This document shows positions 1 to 9,350 of a stretch of 23,739 nt of DNA, one piece after another (within the stretch, counting starts at the first letter, position 1; every line of letters starts with the position of its first letter). The stretch covers positions 1 to 23,739 of the forward strand of contig CAZDKO010000026.1 in assembly GCA_964506075.1 (NCBI GenBank), written 5' to 3'. A program made the position numbers and the translations under genes. The DNA comes from CAZDKO01 sp964506075 [NCBI: uncultured bacterium]. GTDB lineage: Bacteria > CAZDME01 > JAYEMH01. The notes below the pieces were generated by a model. That model saw nothing but the letters and a program-made list of their open reading frames with translations. It searched no databases and was not told where the DNA came from.

Positions 1-19
1 TATATTGCTTTAAACCCAT
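1..19 (-). CDS. rplB: 50S ribosomal protein L2, first codons only (partial)
   Basis: Only the first six codons lie in the window and the gene runs off the left edge. The minus-strand ATG at 19-17 opens the peptide MGLKQY, which matches the usual L2 beginning (M-G/A-I/L-K-x-Y-K-P). An AGGAG Shine-Dalgarno sequence at 31-35 sits 11 nt upstream. It follows rplW by 57 bp, the expected S10-operon order rplC-rplD-rplW-rplB. L2 binds 23S rRNA near the peptidyl transferase centre. The call rests on position plus six residues. Confidence 0.8.
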
Positions 20-76
20 TATATTCTTTTCTCCTGATTCAAATTAGATATTTACCGTCATTAATCGGTTAAAAAA

Positions 77-355
77 TTACGTAATTTCAATCTTTTCGCC
101 AGACTTTAAAGTTACTATGGCTTTTTTCCAGCTGGCTGTTTTTCCTTCCTGCCAGCGCACTCTTTTTTTCTTTCCCCTGACTTTAAGAGTATTAATTTTA
201 TTCACCTTAACTTTATAAATTTCTTCAATAGCTTTTTTTATCTCTGTTTTGTTAGAGCGGCTGTCAACTTTAAAAGCATATTTGTTATACGGACCCAGCA
301 TGGACATCTTTTCCGTTATCACTAAACCTTTTACTATTTGATAAGGGCTTTTCAT
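77..355 (-). CDS. rplW: 50S ribosomal protein L23
   Basis: This 92-residue protein is the usual length for bacterial L23. L23 binds domain III of 23S rRNA at the polypeptide exit and docks trigger factor and SRP. The L23 pattern is visible: an N-terminal 'IVKGLVITEKM' segment, then 'SNKTEIKKAIEEIYKVKV' at about residues 34-51, and the basic loop 'RGKKKRVRW'. The ATG at 355 overlaps the rplD stop as ATGA (4 bp), and an AGGAG lies at 361-365 inside the end of rplD, so translation is probably coupled to L4. rplB follows. The call is secure. Confidence 0.97.
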   Translation of the reverse strand: MKSPYQIVKGLVITEKMSMLGPYNKYAFKVDSRSNKTEIKKAIEEIYKVKVNKINTLKVRGKKKRVRWQEGKTASWKKAIVTLKSGEKIEIT

Positions 356-1077
356 TTCTTCTCCTTAGACTTCTTTCTTATATAACCCTTTTTAATTAAA
401 GAAGCGTCTATAGAATCAGTTTCATCCCCGTTTGAGTCATCGGGGTTAAAATCAGATAGTTTCTTAATTAAAGAATTAAAAGCATTCTGGGTAAAAACAA
501 CAAAATCATAATACAAAATATCAAAGGTATTTAAAAATTTAATATCCTTACATGAGGTTTCGGGAATATTGCGCACTGCTCTTAGAAAAGTTTCATCTTT
601 TTTATCCAGCAGAAATAGATTTTTTTTATCGGTTAATTTCAATCTTTTTAAAATATCCACCACTACTTTAGTTTTAGGCTGGTCAATTTTTACGTCGTCA
701 ATAATGATTATCGCCTGCGCATTAATTTTATCCAGAAGAGCTGATTTTAAAGCTAAGTTTCTTACTTTTTTAGGAATAGAAAAAGAAAAATCTCGGGGAT
801 GCGGCCCAAAAACAATACCCCCGCCGCGCCAGTGTGGTGCCCGAATGCTGCCGGTTCTGGCCCGGCCGGTTCCCTTCTGCCGCCAAGGCTTAATCCCCCC
901 ACCTCTAACTTCTTTCCTTGTTTTAGTGGAAGCGGTCCCTTCCCGCTGATTAACTAAAAGCCGGCGTATGTCCTGATAGACAACATCCTGATTTATACGG
1001 CTTTCAAAAATTTCCGGTTTAATATCTAACTTACCGACTTTTTCTCCTTTAACGTTTAATATATCTAAAACCCGCAT
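352..1077 (-). CDS. rplD: 50S ribosomal protein L4, with C-terminal extension
   Basis: L4 is an early 23S rRNA-binding protein whose long loop reaches the exit tunnel. That loop is clear in '[20 protein letters not shown]' followed by '[14 protein letters not shown]'. I start the protein at the ATG at 1077 (MRVLDILN, 241 aa). A GAAGGG at 1089-1094 is 11 nt upstream of it, but only 2 nt from the earlier in-frame ATG at 1086. L4 is commonly 200-210 residues. Here about 30 extra residues follow the core, first acidic ([10 protein letters not shown]) and then basic ([13 protein letters not shown]). The gene follows rplC within 20 bp and overlaps rplW by 4 bp. E. coli L4 represses its own operon, but I see no long leader here that would show the same control. 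Confidence 0.96.
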   Translation of the reverse strand: MRVLDILNVKGEKVGKLDIKPEIFESRINQDVVYQDIRRLLVNQREGTASTKTRKEVRGGGIKPWRQKGTGRARTGSIRAPHWRGGGIVFGPHPRDFSFSIPKKVRNLALKSALLDKINAQAIIIIDDVKIDQPKTKVVVDILKRLKLTDKKNLFLLDKKDETFLRAVRNIPETSCKDIKFLNTFDILYYDFVVFTQNAFNSLIKKLSDFNPDDSNGDETDSIDASLIKKGYIRKKSKEKK

Positions 1078-1095
1078 ATTATACATTACCCTTCT

Positions 1096-1779
1096 TTATT
1101 TATCTGGTGTGCTTTCTTTTTTTACCGCTTCAGTCTTCTTTATCCCGGGGATACTTTTCCTCTTGATTGCTTTTTTAATCACTAATATTCCACCATTCGG
1201 ACCGGGTACAGCTCCTTCAACGACCAAAATGTTATTAGCCGCATCGCGTTTTATGATTCTCAAGCTCTGTGTGGTTATCTGCTTACCCCCCATCCGCCCA
1301 GCCATTCTTTTACCTTTATAAACTCTCGCCGAATCAGTACTTCCGATAGAACCAAGAATACGATGAGTCATAGAACCACGAGTGGCCGGGCCGCCGTGGA
1401 ATCCCCATCTCTTCACCGCCCCGGCAAATCCTCGCCCTTTACTGACTCCAACAATATCAACAAAATCTACGCCTTCAAAAATATCCAGACTAATAACCTG
1501 ACCTATCTCGTAATCGCCCTCTTCGTACCGGAACTCCTTAAGAAATCTATACGGTTTTAATCCCGCTTTTTTAAAGTGTCCTTGAAGAGGTTGACTGGTT
1601 CTATTTTCCTTCTTTTCTTCAAAACCCATTTGAATCGCTTGATAACTTTCTTTTTCTTTACTTTTCTTCTGGATAACTTTACAGGGTCCAGCTTCTATCA
1701 AGGTAACAGAGACAGCCGTCCCTCCATCATCAAAGATTCTCGTCATTCCAATTTTTTTCCCCAGTAAACCTATTGCCAT
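1096..1779 (-). CDS. rplC: 50S ribosomal protein L3
   Basis: L3 is an assembly-initiating 23S rRNA-binding protein. The frame is open up to 1845, but the conserved L3 beginning MAIGLLGKKIGMTRIF starts at the ATG at 1779, with an AGGTG just upstream. The 22 extra residues encoded above it do not resemble L3, so the protein is 227 aa. Typical L3 motifs follow: 'GRGFAGAVKRWGFHGG', 'THR.LGSIG' and 'KGKRMAGRMGG'. The segment after 'GSIG' reads STDSARV and has no glutamine where E. coli L3 is methylated by PrmB. The C-terminus is a lysine-rich tail of about 20 residues. The 76-bp gap to rpsJ is one of the larger gaps in this run and holds a small hairpin. Confidence 0.97.
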   Translation of the reverse strand: MAIGLLGKKIGMTRIFDDGGTAVSVTLIEAGPCKVIQKKSKEKESYQAIQMGFEEKKENRTSQPLQGHFKKAGLKPYRFLKEFRYEEGDYEIGQVISLDIFEGVDFVDIVGVSKGRGFAGAVKRWGFHGGPATRGSMTHRILGSIGSTDSARVYKGKRMAGRMGGKQITTQSLRIIKRDAANNILVVEGAVPGPNGGILVIKKAIKRKSIPGIKKTEAVKKESTPDK

Positions 1780-1807
1780 TTCACACCTGTTTTTTTCTAA
1801 CTTCTCA

Positions 1808-1823
1808 ATTACTAAAAAGTAAT
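1808..1823 (-). other. Small hairpin in the rpsJ-rplC gap
   Basis: The minus strand reads a perfect 6-bp inverted repeat (ATTACT / AGTAAT) around a TTTT loop. It lies between the rpsJ stop and the rplC start, about 28 nt ahead of the rplC ATG. No U-tract follows directly, so it is not a standard terminator. It could be an mRNA processing site or a minor control element, or it could be chance in AT-rich DNA. Confidence 0.3.
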
Positions 1824-1855
1824 ACTGAAAATAACCATCAGTCAAATTTACCTGG

Positions 1856-2173
1856 CTATAATTTTATTTCCACATCAACACCAGCCGGCAAATTCTGTTT
1901 CATTAAAGCGTCAACAGTTTTGGCGGTCGGATTGACTATATCTAACAATCGTTTATGAACCCTGATTTCAAACTGTTCACGTGATTTTTTATCAACATGA
2001 GGAGAACGAAGAACGGTAAATCTTTCTATTCTGGTCGGCAATGGAATAGGTCCATAAATTTTCGCTCCTGTCCTTTTAGCCAAGTCAACAATACCTGCAG
2101 CTGATTGGTCTACCAGTCTGTGGTCATATCCTTTAAGCCTGATTCTGATTATTTGTTGTACTGGTTCTACCAT
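1856..2173 (-). CDS. rpsJ: 30S ribosomal protein S10
   Basis: This 105-residue S10 has the family's normal length. S10 sits in the 30S head and also works with NusB in antitermination. Recognisable parts are '[17 protein letters not shown]', '[20 protein letters not shown]', '[15 protein letters not shown]' and the ending '[11 protein letters not shown]'. The ATG at 2173 directly abuts the fusA stop codon (TAA-ATG), and a GAGGG about 7 nt upstream lies inside the end of fusA. In most bacteria with this order, tuf stands between fusA and rpsJ; here it does not, so S10 translation is physically tied to EF-G. Confidence 0.98.
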   Translation of the reverse strand: MVEPVQQIIRIRLKGYDHRLVDQSAAGIVDLAKRTGAKIYGPIPLPTRIERFTVLRSPHVDKKSREQFEIRVHKRLLDIVNPTAKTVDALMKQNLPAGVDVEIKL

Positions 2174-4258
2174 TTATTTTCCCTCTATTCTGTCAATAAT
2201 TTTATCGGTAATTTGTTTGGGAACCTCCTGATAAAAAGAAAACTCCATTGAATAAGTGGCTCTACCTTGAGTAAGAGAACGAAGATCTGTTGCGTAACCA
2301 AACATGGAAGACAGAGGAACGAAAGCATGAATTACTTTGGTTCCACCTTTAACCGATAGATCTTCAATTCTTCCTCTTCTGGCACTGAGGTTTCCAATTA
2401 CATCCCCCATAAATTCTTCGGGAACCAATACTTCTAAACTCATAATAGGCTCAAGGAGTATCGGCCCGGCATCATCGGCCCCTTTTTGAAAAGCTGTTGA
2501 AGCCGCAATTTCAAATGCTAAATCTGAAGAATCTACTTCATGATATGAACCATCCAACAATTTGGCCCGGATATTCACCATGGGATATCCGGCCAGAATG
2601 CCTCTTTCCATAGCTTTTTTTATGCCTTTTTCTATAGAAGAAATGTATTCTCTGGGAATTACTCCTCCTTTTGTCTTGTCTACGAATTCAAAACCATCTT
2701 TAATTGGTTCAATTTCAATAACCACGTGCCCATATTGGCCGTGTCCTCCTGATTGACGAATAAATTTACCTTCTGCTTCAACTTTATCTCTTATCGTTTC
2801 CCGATAGGCCACCTGGGGGTTTCCCACATTGGCTTCAACCTTAAACTCCCTGAGCATCCGGTCAATAACTATTTCTAAATGAAGCTCCCCCATTCCTGAC
2901 ATAACCGTTTGATTTGTTTCCGAATTATAAGATATTTTAAAAGAAGGATCCTCTTCAGATAATTTATTTAAAGCCAGCGAAAGTTTTTCCTGATCGGCTT
3001 TAGTTTTCGGTTCAATAGCTACCGAGATTACCGGTTCAGGAAAACGAATTGTCTCCAAGACAATCGGATGCCTTTCATCACAGAGGGTATCTCCTGTCGT
3101 TGTCTCTTTAAGACCAACGGCCGCAGCTATATCGCCGGTAAAAACTGCATCACGCTCTTCCCTTTTATTAGCGTGCATCTGTAAAATTCTTCCGATCCTC
3201 TCTCTTTTGTTTTTATTGGCATTGTAAATATACGATCCGGTTTTAATTATTCCCGAATAAACGCGGAAAAAAGTTAACTTACCGACAAAAGGATCAGTCA
3301 TTATTTTAAAAGCGATGGCTGAAACCGCTTCGTCATCCGAGATTTTTCTTTCCTCTTCTTTTCCGCTTTTGGGATTTATCCCTTTTACAGGTGGAATATC
3401 CAAGGGGGAAGGCAAATAATCTATCACCGCATTGATTAAAGCTTGTACCCCTGTATTTTTCAAAGAACTCCCGCATAAAACCGGAATGATAGAGTTATCT
3501 AAAGTAGCTTTCCTTATAGTTTCTTTGATTTCCTGTGAGGAAATTTCTTTCCCTTCGATATATTTTTCCATAAGATGATCACTGTGGTCGGCTACTTTTT
3601 CTATTAATTTTTCCCGATAATGCGCTGCTTCCGTTAAAAATTCTTCAGGTATATCAACGGTCTCAAACGTAGCTTCCGAATTTTCTTGTTGCCAGACGAA
3701 AGCCTTCATTTCTACCAGATCAATTATTCCTTTAAAATTATCTTCTGCCCCTAAAGGTAACTGGACAGGAACCGCCGTTGCTCCTAAACGGTCTTTCATC
3801 ATTTTTATAGTCCCGAAAAAATCAGCTCCAGTTCTATCCATTTTATTAATAAAGGCTATCCGGGGGACGTGATATCGATCGGCTTGATGCCAGACAGTCT
3901 CCGACTGAGGTTCCACCCCGCCTACGGCACAGAAAACAGCTATTGCTCCGTCAAGCACCCGTAATGAACGCTCTACTTCAATCGTAAAATCAACATGACC
4001 TGGCGTATCAATAATATTAATGCGGTGGTTTTCCCAGAAACAGGTAATTGCCGCAGAAGTAATAGTGATTCCTCTTTCCTGTTCCTGTTCCATCCAGTCC
4101 ATTGTCGCCGTTCCCTCATCAACCTCTCCGATTCTATAAACCGTCCCGGTATAATAAAGGATGCGTTCGGTCGTTGTCGTTTTACCGGCATCAATATGGG
4201 CCATAATACCAATATTTCTTGTTCTCGCTAATGGAACTTTTCTACTCATCTTATTCAT
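2174..4258 (-). CDS. fusA: Elongation factor G
   Basis: EF-G is the GTPase that drives ribosome translocation. With the ATG at 4258 it has 694 residues, the normal length. GTPase motifs in order are G1 '[15 protein letters not shown]' (about 20-34), G3 'DTPGH' and G4 'NKMD', followed by domain II and the C-terminal domains ('[10 protein letters not shown]', 'GHGQYGHV'). The start is uncertain. The frame extends to a TTG at 4294, and ATGs occur at 4258 and 4249 ([14 protein letters not shown], a very common EF-G beginning). None has a strong Shine-Dalgarno at ideal spacing; a GGAG lies about 22 nt ahead of 4258. The TTG version would add 12 atypical residues. The gene follows rpsG by about 90 bp and abuts rpsJ. 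Confidence 0.97.
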   Translation of the reverse strand: MNKMSRKVPLARTRNIGIMAHIDAGKTTTTERILYYTGTVYRIGEVDEGTATMDWMEQEQERGITITSAAITCFWENHRINIIDTPGHVDFTIEVERSLRVLDGAIAVFCAVGGVEPQSETVWHQADRYHVPRIAFINKMDRTGADFFGTIKMMKDRLGATAVPVQLPLGAEDNFKGIIDLVEMKAFVWQQENSEATFETVDIPEEFLTEAAHYREKLIEKVADHSDHLMEKYIEGKEISSQEIKETIRKATLDNSIIPVLCGSSLKNTGVQALINAVIDYLPSPLDIPPVKGINPKSGKEEERKISDDEAVSAIAFKIMTDPFVGKLTFFRVYSGIIKTGSYIYNANKNKRERIGRILQMHANKREERDAVFTGDIAAAVGLKETTTGDTLCDERHPIVLETIRFPEPVISVAIEPKTKADQEKLSLALNKLSEEDPSFKISYNSETNQTVMSGMGELHLEIVIDRMLREFKVEANVGNPQVAYRETIRDKVEAEGKFIRQSGGHGQYGHVVIEIEPIKDGFEFVDKTKGGVIPREYISSIEKGIKKAMERGILAGYPMVNIRAKLLDGSYHEVDSSDLAFEIAASTAFQKGADDAGPILLEPIMSLEVLVPEEFMGDVIGNLSARRGRIEDLSVKGGTKVIHAFVPLSSMFGYATDLRSLTQGRATYSMEFSFYQEVPKQITDKIIDRIEGK

Positions 4259-4348
4259 TTTTATATTTTGCTCTTTTTTCTCCACAGCACCCAAATAACT
4301 CTCTTTTAAAATTCAATCTAACTATTATATTAACCTTAAATTTTGCTT

Positions 4349-4822
4349 CTACCAGCGGTAATGCGCGAATGCTTTATTAGCTTCAGCCATTTTATGGGTA
4401 TCTATTTTTTTCTTTATAGATGAGCCGGTGTTGTTATAAGCATCTATAACTTCCAGCGCCAGTCTTTCTCCCATGGGTTTACCGGCCCGCTCCTGCGCAA
4501 AACTGATAATCCATTTTACCGCTAGATTAATCCGGCGCTCCGGCGATACCTCAACCGGAACTTGATAAGTAGCCCCTCCTACCCGGCGAGGCTTAACTTC
4601 TAAAATCGGCTTCACGTTATCCAAGGCTTTTCTAAAAATCTCCATAGGGTTTTTATTCCCGGTTTTTTCAGCGATATAATCAAGGCAATCATCAAAAATT
4701 TCGGCGGCGACACTCCTTTTTCCTCTCTGCATCAAACTATTTATAAACTTAGTCACCAGTATATCATTATATTTAGGGTCCAGCTTGACTGTTCTTTTGG
4801 TTATTCTGCTTTTTCTGGGCAT
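4349..4822 (-). CDS. rpsG: 30S ribosomal protein S7
   Basis: S7 nucleates the 30S head on 16S rRNA and lies near the E and P sites. The 157-residue length is normal. Family signatures are 'MPRKSRITKR', 'DPKYNDILVTKFINSLMQRGK', 'NVKPILEVKPRRVGGATYQVP' and the conserved end 'MAEANKAFAHYRW'. The ATG at 4822 has an AAGG 9 nt upstream. The gap to rpsL is 14 bp, as in a standard str operon. In E. coli S7 represses this operon through the rpsL-rpsG gap. A 14-bp gap leaves little room for that structure, so E. coli-like control is unlikely. Confidence 0.98.
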   Translation of the reverse strand: MPRKSRITKRTVKLDPKYNDILVTKFINSLMQRGKRSVAAEIFDDCLDYIAEKTGNKNPMEIFRKALDNVKPILEVKPRRVGGATYQVPVEVSPERRINLAVKWIISFAQERAGKPMGERLALEVIDAYNNTGSSIKKKIDTHKMAEANKAFAHYRW

Positions 4823-4836
4823 AAATCTTTGCCTTT

Positions 4837-5235
4837 CTATTTAGCGCCGGCTGGTGGTGTTCCCTTTTTGGGTTTTTTAGCTCCATATTTAGAGCGGCCC
4901 CGGTTTCTATTTTCCACCCCGGCCGTATCCAGTGTCCCCCGGACTATATGGTATCTAACCCCGGGAAGATCCTTGACTCTTCCACCCCTAACCAAAACGA
5001 TAGAGTGCTCCTGTAAATTATGTCCTATTCCCGGGATATAAGCAGTTACCTCTACCCCACCGGTCAATCTTACCCGGGCTATTTTACGCAAGGCTGAATT
5101 GGGTTTTTTAGGAGTAACAGTTTTAACATAAATACAGACCCCTCTTTTTTGCGGGCTACCATTTAAAGCTGGAGATTTAGTTTTCTTTTTAACTATCTGT
5201 CTCCCGCTACGAATTAACTGACTAACTCTTGGCAC
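4837..5235 (-). CDS. rpsL: 30S ribosomal protein S12
   Basis: S12 lines the decoding centre. At 132 residues it is slightly longer than the usual 123-125 because of a basic tail ([17 protein letters not shown]). Lys43 in '[11 protein letters not shown]' and Lys88 in '[13 protein letters not shown]' are both lysine, the streptomycin-sensitive form in well-studied bacteria. Asp89 is the position methylthiolated by RimO where that enzyme exists. The start codon is GTG at 5235. The preceding rpoC stop and the S12 Shine-Dalgarno are fused as TAAGGAGG, giving strong initiation right after RNA polymerase beta' is finished. Confidence 0.98.
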   Translation of the reverse strand: MPRVSQLIRSGRQIVKKKTKSPALNGSPQKRGVCIYVKTVTPKKPNSALRKIARVRLTGGVEVTAYIPGIGHNLQEHSIVLVRGGRVKDLPGVRYHIVRGTLDTAGVENRNRGRSKYGAKKPKKGTPPAGAK

Positions 5236-5247
5236 AATTCCTCCTTA
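5236..5247 (-). promoter_or_regulatory. Ribosome binding site fused to the rpoC stop, sets the rpsL GTG start
   Basis: On the minus strand the rpoC stop TAA is followed at once by GGAGG, then AATT and the GTG start of rpsL. This strong Shine-Dalgarno supports the GTG start at 5235 and shows that rpoC and rpsL are read from one message. Confidence 0.8.
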
Positions 5248-8200
5248 TACTATTTTCACTTTTATTTCCCGGTATTTTTCGAAGCCTGTTCCGGCAGGAA
5301 TAAGATGTCCAACAATAACATTTTCTTTCAGTCCCCGTAAGTTATCTATCTTTCCCATAGTAGCTGCTTCACTTAAAACCCGGGTTGTTTCCTGAAATGA
5401 AGCAGCAGCAATAAAACTTTCAGTGCTCAGAGATGCCTTAGTAATTCCTAAAAGTTTAGCCACGGCTCTGGCCGGTTTCTTTTTCTGTTTAACCAATTTA
5501 TCATTGGCTTCATTAAAAAAGTATTTATCTACCTGTTCTCCGATAAGGAATTCTGAATCGCCGCTATCAACAATCTCAACCTTTTTAAGCATTTGCCGGA
5601 CAATTATTTCAATGTGTTTATCGTTAATAGTGACCCCCTGCAAACGATAAACCTCCTGGACTTCATTAACCAAATATTCCTGCAACCGTTTATCACCGCA
5701 TATCCTTAAAATATCGTGTGGAACCAGAGAACCATCGGTCAAAGATTGCCCCGCCACAATCCGGTCTCCTTTATAGATAATTAAGTGTTTACCGGGCGGA
5801 ATAATATATTCAGCTTCAGATACGTCGCCTTTCACTTTAACTTTCCGCACGCCTTTTTCCATGCCGGCAAAAGAAACCACCCCATCAATTTCGGTAATAA
5901 CCGCCGGGGCTTTGGGTCGACGGGCTTCAAAGAGTTCCGCTACCCTGGGTAAACCACCGGTAATATCCCTGGTTTTCGTAACTTGGCGGGGAGTTTTAGC
6001 CAGAAGATCTCCGGCAAAAATTTTCTGATTTTGAGTAACAGAAATATGCGCTCCGGTGGGCAAAGGATACTTTCCTAATATCTCGTTTTTATTGCTGGTA
6101 ATTACAATCTGGGGATGAAGTTCCTCTTTATGTTCAATAATTACCCGGCCATGAACTCCCGTTGTCTCGTCTATCTCTTCATGCATAGTTACGCCTTCAT
6201 AAATATCTTCAAATTTGACTATTCCATCAACTTCACTTATTATCGGCGAGGTATAGGGATCCCATTCGGCCAAAACTTTTTCTTTCTGGATCTTACCGTT
6301 ATCAGGAACATAAATAACTGCACCGGGAAGTAAAGTATACCGTTCCAGTTCTCGTCCTTCCTCATCCAGAACGGCAATTTCTCCATTCCGATTAAGAACT
6401 ACTATATTACCTTCTTTGTTCGTTACTATCCGTAAATTAAAATATTTAATTATTCCGTCATTTTTAACTACAATTTTAGACTGTTCAACTATACGACTGG
6501 CTGTCCCTCCGATATGAAAAGTTCTCATAGTCAGCTGGGTTCCCGGTTCTCCTATTGACTGGGCGGCTACTACTCCTACACTAGCCCCCAATTCCACCAT
6601 TTTTCTACTGGCTAAATCCCGACCGTAACATTTAGCGCAAACTCCAAAAGGAGTTTCACAAGTAAGAACCGAACGGATACGTATTTTTTCAACCCCTACT
6701 CTCTCAATTTCATCAGCTTTATCTTCTGTAATTTCTTCGCCGGCTTTAACCACAGCCTTATCGGTTACTATATCAACTATATTATCTAAAGCCACCCGGC
6801 CAATAATTCTTTCCCGCAGAGGAACTACCGGCTTATCACCTTCCATAATGGCGCCGATTAAAATACCGTTTAAAGTGCCACAATCTTCTTCCGTAATAAT
6901 AACTTCCTGAGCTACATCAACTAAACGCCTGGTTAAATAACCGGAATCAGCCGTTTTTAAAGCTGTATCCGCTAACCCTTTACGAGCACCATGAGTAGAA
7001 ATAAAATATTCTAAAACTGAAAGCCCCTCACGGAAATTTGAAGTAATGGGAGACTCAATAATTTCTCCTGACGGTTTAGCCATCAATCCCCTGATTCCGC
7101 CAAGCTGCCTGATTTGTTGATGACTACCGCGGGCTCCTGATTCAGCCATAATAAAAACCGAATTAAACTTGGCTTGATCAAGTTCCTCATGCTTCAGTTC
7201 GCTAAATAAATCTTCAGAAATCTTATCGGTAGCGTGTGTCCAGATATCAATTACCTTATTATATCTTTCTCCATCAGTAATTAACCCGCGGCGATATTGT
7301 TCATCTACGGAACTGGCTTCTTTACGGGCTACCTGTAAAATCTGGCTTTTAGAATGAGGAATATGAATATCGTTAATTCCGATAGAAATTCCCCCTAAAG
7401 TAGCCCAGTTAAAACCAAGTTTTTTTAACCGGTCAAGAAGCAATACGGTCTGATGATGCCCCAGTTTATTGAAACAAGAAGTTACAATATTTTCTACTTT
7501 TTTCTTGTTTATCATTTCGTTTACAAAACGTAATTCAGGTGGTAAACAATCATTAAAGAAAACCCGGCCGGTGGTGGTGGATATTAATTCGTTATTAATC
7601 TTAACTTTAATCCGGGCGTGTAAACCAAGTTCACCCAGAGAATAAGCAGTAACTACTTCATCCATAGAAGAGAAAACGCTTTTTTCCCCTTTTTGTCCCT
7701 TTTTTTCTGAGGTGAGGTAAAAACAGCCAAGAACTATGTCCTGGGTTGGACAGAGAATCGGGCTGCCACTGGAAGGAGAAAAAATGTTGTTTGAAGCGAG
7801 CATGAGGATTCTGGCTTCCATTTGAGCTTCTAAAGAAAGAGGAATATGAACAGCCATCTGGTCACCGTCAAAATCGGCATTAAATGCCGTGCAAACCAAA
7901 GGATGAATGCGAATAGCTTTTCCTTCAATAAGAACCGGTTCAAAAGCCTGAATCCCTAAACGATGTAAGGTGGGAGCCCGGTTTAATAACACCGGATGTT
8001 CTTTTATTACTTCTTCCAAAATATCCCAGACTTCCGGCCGGACCTTTTCCACCATTTTTTTAGCGCTTTTTATAGTATGAACTATCCCCTGTTCCCTTAA
8101 ACGGCGGATAATAAACGGCTCATATAATTCCAGAGCCATTTCTTTAGGTAACCCGCATTGATGAAGTTTTAACTCCGGCCCGATAACAATAACTGACCGG

Positions 8201-9345
8201 CCTGAATAATCCACCCGTTTTCCTAAAAGATTCTGACGAAATCTACCTTGTTTGCCTTTTAACATATCACTCAACGACTTTAAAGGTCTTCCACCCGGAC
8301 CCAATACTGGCCGTCCGTGCCGGCCATTATCAAACAAGGCATCAACTGCCTCCTGAAGCATCCGCTTTTCATTACGAATAATAATTTCCGGGGCTTTTAA
8401 TTCCAAAAGTTTTTTTAAACGATTATTACGATTAATTACCCGCCGATACAGATCATTCAGATCCGAAGTAGCAAAACGACCTCCTTCAAGAGGGACAAGA
8501 GGCCTTAAATCGGGAGGAATAACCGGCAGATGCGTTAAAATCATCCATTCCGGTTTGTTTCCGGAATTTCTGAACCCTTCGACAATCCTTAAGGTTTTAA
8601 CGACTTTCCGCCTTTTCCCTTGAGAATTGGTATCTTTGAGCTCTTTATGCAACTCTTTAGACATTGCATCTAAATCTATTTCCCTAAGCAGATGAAGAAT
8701 TGCTTCTGCTCCAATTCCGGCTTTAATTCCGGATTTATATTCGGTTTGATATTTTCTGTATTCCTCTTCGTCAAGGAGTTGTTTTTTCTTAAGCGGGGTA
8801 TCCCTGCCGTCCAGGACTATGTACTCCTCAAAGTAAATAACCTTTTCCAGCATTTTAAGAGAAAGACCTAAAAGAGTCCCTATCCGGCTGGGTGAAATTT
8901 TAAAAAACCAGATATGGGCTACCGGAGAAACTAAAGTTATATGTCCCATTCTTTCTCGGCGAACCCGGGATTCTGTTACTTCAACTCCACAACGGTCACA
9001 AATGACCCCTTTATATTTAATTTTTTTGAACTTACCGCAATTACATTCCCAATCCTTAGCCGGTCCGAAAATCTTTTCACAAAAAAGACCGTCTTTTTCA
9101 GGTTTAAAAGTCCTATAGTTTATCGTTTCCGGTTTTTTTACTTCCCCATAAGACCAGTTTAAAATTGTTTCCGGAGAAGATAAACCGATACTTATTTCAT
9201 CAAAATCTTTGATTTCGCGTCGATCTTCTTTAGCCGTAAAAGGATCGGAGACGATTTTCTCTTTTTTTCTATCCGCCTTTTTATCTTTTTCTTTACTTTC
9301 GGCGGCTTCTTTTAGTAAAACCTTGTCTTCTTTTTTCTTAGCCAT
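5245..9345 (-). CDS. rpoC: DNA-directed RNA polymerase subunit beta'
   Basis: This is the catalytic beta' subunit, 1366 residues. The Mg2+-binding NADFDGDQ motif is at about 489-496. The N-terminal zinc site is C101/C103/C116/C119 and the second zinc site is C822/C896/C903/C906. The bridge helix lies around 736-760 (SGARGS.QQIRQL.G.RGLM) and the trigger loop around 790-808 ([17 protein letters not shown]). The family core begins near '[13 protein letters not shown]' at about residue 47. It is preceded by about 45 highly charged residues (KKKEDK...[13 protein letters not shown]) that look disordered and are longer than the usual short N-terminus. The ATG at 9345 is 5 bp after the rpoB stop with only a weak AGAAAG upstream, so translation is probably coupled to rpoB. 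Confidence 0.99.
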   Translation of the reverse strand: MAKKKEDKVLLKEAAESKEKDKKADRKKEKIVSDPFTAKEDRREIKDFDEISIGLSSPETILNWSYGEVKKPETINYRTFKPEKDGLFCEKIFGPAKDWECNCGKFKKIKYKGVICDRCGVEVTESRVRRERMGHITLVSPVAHIWFFKISPSRIGTLLGLSLKMLEKVIYFEEYIVLDGRDTPLKKKQLLDEEEYRKYQTEYKSGIKAGIGAEAILHLLREIDLDAMSKELHKELKDTNSQGKRRKVVKTLRIVEGFRNSGNKPEWMILTHLPVIPPDLRPLVPLEGGRFATSDLNDLYRRVINRNNRLKKLLELKAPEIIIRNEKRMLQEAVDALFDNGRHGRPVLGPGGRPLKSLSDMLKGKQGRFRQNLLGKRVDYSGRSVIVIGPELKLHQCGLPKEMALELYEPFIIRRLREQGIVHTIKSAKKMVEKVRPEVWDILEEVIKEHPVLLNRAPTLHRLGIQAFEPVLIEGKAIRIHPLVCTAFNADFDGDQMAVHIPLSLEAQMEARILMLASNNIFSPSSGSPILCPTQDIVLGCFYLTSEKKGQKGEKSVFSSMDEVVTAYSLGELGLHARIKVKINNELISTTTGRVFFNDCLPPELRFVNEMINKKKVENIVTSCFNKLGHHQTVLLLDRLKKLGFNWATLGGISIGINDIHIPHSKSQILQVARKEASSVDEQYRRGLITDGERYNKVIDIWTHATDKISEDLFSELKHEELDQAKFNSVFIMAESGARGSHQQIRQLGGIRGLMAKPSGEIIESPITSNFREGLSVLEYFISTHGARKGLADTALKTADSGYLTRRLVDVAQEVIITEEDCGTLNGILIGAIMEGDKPVVPLRERIIGRVALDNIVDIVTDKAVVKAGEEITEDKADEIERVGVEKIRIRSVLTCETPFGVCAKCYGRDLASRKMVELGASVGVVAAQSIGEPGTQLTMRTFHIGGTASRIVEQSKIVVKNDGIIKYFNLRIVTNKEGNIVVLNRNGEIAVLDEEGRELERYTLLPGAVIYVPDNGKIQKEKVLAEWDPYTSPIISEVDGIVKFEDIYEGVTMHEEIDETTGVHGRVIIEHKEELHPQIVITSNKNEILGKYPLPTGAHISVTQNQKIFAGDLLAKTPRQVTKTRDITGGLPRVAELFEARRPKAPAVITEIDGVVSFAGMEKGVRKVKVKGDVSEAEYIIPPGKHLIIYKGDRIVAGQSLTDGSLVPHDILRICGDKRLQEYLVNEVQEVYRLQGVTINDKHIEIIVRQMLKKVEIVDSGDSEFLIGEQVDKYFFNEANDKLVKQKKKPARAVAKLLGITKASLSTESFIAAASFQETTRVLSEAATMGKIDNLRGLKENVIVGHLIPAGTGFEKYREIKVKIV

Positions 9346-9350
9346 GATTA

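Noticed and set aside
569-949. Plus-strand open frame of 126 codons
   Set aside because: It lies wholly antisense to rplD, shows no protein-like motifs and has no independent start signals.
1831-1845. Promoter (TTGACT) in the rpsJ-rplC gap
   Set aside because: The nearest -10-like hexamer TATTAC is at 15 bp spacing and matches poorly.
3973-4231. Open frames on both strands inside the start of fusA
   Set aside because: They are out-of-frame shadows of the EF-G GTP-binding region.
4324-4329. TATAAT box in the rpsG-fusA gap as an internal promoter
   Set aside because: The 6-mer at about 17 bp upstream is GTAGAA, a poor -35, and AT-rich gaps give such boxes by chance.
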